From contig NZ_JAKNCJ010000002.1 of assembly GCF_023509525.1 (NCBI RefSeq), positions 372,001 to 436,000 of the forward strand: a DNA stretch of 64,000 nucleotides, written 5' to 3'. Of the stretch, positions 62,876 through 64,000 are shown one piece after another. Within the stretch, counting starts at the first letter, position 1. Every line of letters starts with the position of its first letter. Under the pieces are notes generated by a model, which was given only the letters and a program-made list of their open reading frames with translations, was not told the DNA's origin and made no database searches. Source of the DNA: Brachybacterium equifaecis. GTDB taxonomy: Bacteria > Actinomycetota > Actinomycetes > Actinomycetales > Dermabacteraceae. The position numbers were made by a program, and so were the translations under genes.

Positions 62876-63813
62876 GAGGCGCTCCTGGGAGTCGGGGTGA
62901 TGGGGAGGGCTGCGGGGGCGGCGGTCGCGGAAGCCGCCGCAGCGGCGGCAGGCGCGGTGGCGGTCGCGGCGGCGGGACGCGGGCGGCGGGAGCCCCGCAG
63001 GCGCAGCAGGAACACGGCGAGCACCGGCACGAGGTAGGCCCACCACGCGATGACCTGCAGGACCGTCGGCGCGAGGCTCACCTGGAACATCGCGTTCAGC
63101 ACCACGTACGCCCAGTACAGGGGCGAGGCGGTGGAGGTGAGGAGGTGGCTGAGGTCCCAAGCGTGGTGGGTGATGCCGGGCAGGACGCCGGCCTCCTGGA
63201 AGTCGCCGATCGCGTAGGAGGTGATCCCAGCGGCGACGACGATCAGCAGCAGCCCGGTGCCCGTGAAGAACGTGGACAGGTTCAGACGCAGCGCGCCGCG
63301 GTAGATCAGGAGGCCGAGCACGATCGCGATCGCGAAGCCGATCACGATCCCCGCCGTGGTGAGCGGGCGGGACTGCTCCACGGAGGAGCGCACGGTCGCC
63401 CAGACCAGCAGCCCCGTCTCGAGGCCTTCGCGGCCCACCGCCATCACGGCGATGAGCACGATGCCCCAGCCGCCGCCGCGCTCCAGCGCTGCGCGCAGCC
63501 CGCCCTCGAGCTGGGACTTCATCGCCCGCGCATGCGAGGACATCCAGAAGATCATGCCGGTGGTGAGGGCGACCGCGACCAGGGACAGGGTGCCGCCGAG
63601 GATCTCCTGCGCCTGGAAGGTGAGGGTCTGCGGACCGAACGTGAGGACCGCCCCCAGCAGCAGGGGCACTGCCGCGGCGATGGCGATCCCGGCCCAGAGC
63701 CGGGGCAGCACGTCCCGCCGCCCGACCTTCACCAGGTAGGCGACGAGGATCCCGACGACGAGGGACGCCTCGAGGCCTTCGCGCAGGGCGATGAGGAGAT
63801 TGGCGAGGAGCAT
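62872..63813 (-). CDS. efeU: EfeU FTR1-family iron permease
   Basis: This 313-residue permease has seven predicted helices and two RExxE iron motifs: ALREGLEAS in helix 1 and VGREGLETG in helix 4. The final 45 residues are an Ala/Thr-rich cytoplasmic tail. It imports ferric iron, with EfeO and EfeB downstream. The ATG was chosen at MLLANLL because it abuts helix 1. A candidate iron-responsive palindrome lies 68 bp upstream. Confidence 0.94.
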   Translation of the reverse strand: MLLANLLIALREGLEASLVVGILVAYLVKVGRRDVLPRLWAGIAIAAAVPLLLGAVLTFGPQTLTFQAQEILGGTLSLVAVALTTGMIFWMSSHARAMKSQLEGGLRAALERGGGWGIVLIAVMAVGREGLETGLLVWATVRSSVEQSRPLTTAGIVIGFAIAIVLGLLIYRGALRLNLSTFFTGTGLLLIVVAAGITSYAIGDFQEAGVLPGITHHAWDLSHLLTSTASPLYWAYVVLNAMFQVSLAPTVLQVIAWWAYLVPVLAVFLLRLRGSRRPRPAAATATAPAAAAAASATAAPAALPITPTPRSAS

Positions 63814-63880
63814 GGGACCTGCTTCGAGCGAGGAGGGTTCGGCGGGGAGGATGGAGCGGGAAGCGGCGGGCCGCACCCCT

Positions 63881-63906
63881 ACGGTAAGGCATGCCTGGCT
63901 TGCCGT
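63881..63906 (-). promoter_or_regulatory. Candidate iron-responsive palindrome upstream of efeU
   Basis: Arms ACGGTAAGGCA and TGGCTTGCCGT (9 of 11 complementary) flank TGCC. The core AGGC...GCCT partly resembles a DtxR box but fits the 19-bp consensus less well than the site at 60116. Confidence 0.5.
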
Positions 63907-64000
63907 TAAGGGGACCTTCCTCCCTGGACGGCACCGAGCACCGGCAGCGGCTCGCCGACCGGACGCTCTGCGTCGCGCGGCGCAGATATGGGATCCTCGG

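Noticed and set aside
63907-64000. Gene at the right edge
   Set aside because: Fewer than 100 bases remain; no start context or domain can be supported.

Overview
The window is a very GC-rich chromosomal segment of an actinobacterium. GTG starts, leaderless-looking starts and 4-nt ATGA/GTGA gene overlaps are common. Several families typical of Actinobacteria occur together: DUF3263, a stand-alone LytR_C protein, an XPB helicase with a Helicase_C_3 partner, TipAS, TreS and EfeUOB. The gene content fits Micrococcales, and a Brachybacterium-like Dermabacteraceae is my best guess; this is an inference from gene content, not a proof.

Layout. 0-2 kb: an ArsD-like protein and an unrecognised membrane protein. 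2-12 kb: a DUF2079 membrane protein, a prolyl oligopeptidase coupled to an alpha/beta hydrolase that lacks its serine, a NagZ-like GH3 lipoprotein, two tandem paralogous membrane proteins and a cardiolipin synthase. 12-20 kb: a Bax-inhibitor-1 protein, a polar amino-acid ABC importer next to a trans-sulfuration enzyme (probably sulfur amino acid uptake and use), and an MFS exporter. 20-31 kb: YggS, a tRNA-Leu(TAA) gene, the Helicase_C_3/XPB repair pair, 6-phosphogluconate dehydrogenase, and a two-component system. 31-39 kb: a TetR-controlled membrane gene, DUF4031, an RNase H fusion, a GntR/ABC operon whose ATPase is broken, and four tandem DUF3592-like paralogues. 39-49 kb: a DEAD-box helicase with an RGG-rich tail, an ArsR-CDF metal efflux unit, a luciferase-like oxidoreductase, a SAM hydrolase followed by a complete ECF importer, and a small metallothionein-like protein. 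49-53 kb: an accessory pocket with a lower-GC foreign-looking gene, an orphan antitoxin, TipAS and a methyltransferase. 53-64 kb: GroEL under twin CIRCE operators, a LytR_C protein, DUF3263, Ung, TreS, then iron-uptake genes (siderophore-interacting protein and efeUOB) behind iron-box-like operators.

The most unusual feature is a family of 26-bp intergenic repeats in three places (about 2.06-2.20, 14.34-14.49 and 18.45-18.76 kb). Fourteen clear copies and at least two degenerate ones follow a strict register. Neighbouring copies in the same orientation always start 41 bp apart. Each run ends in one inverted copy that starts exactly 35 bp from its neighbour. The four modules therefore share one architecture, (F)n-R, with one of them on the opposite strand. 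They do not encode protein, they are not CRISPR (15-bp spacers), and I recognise no named family. They are the best candidate for an undescribed element.
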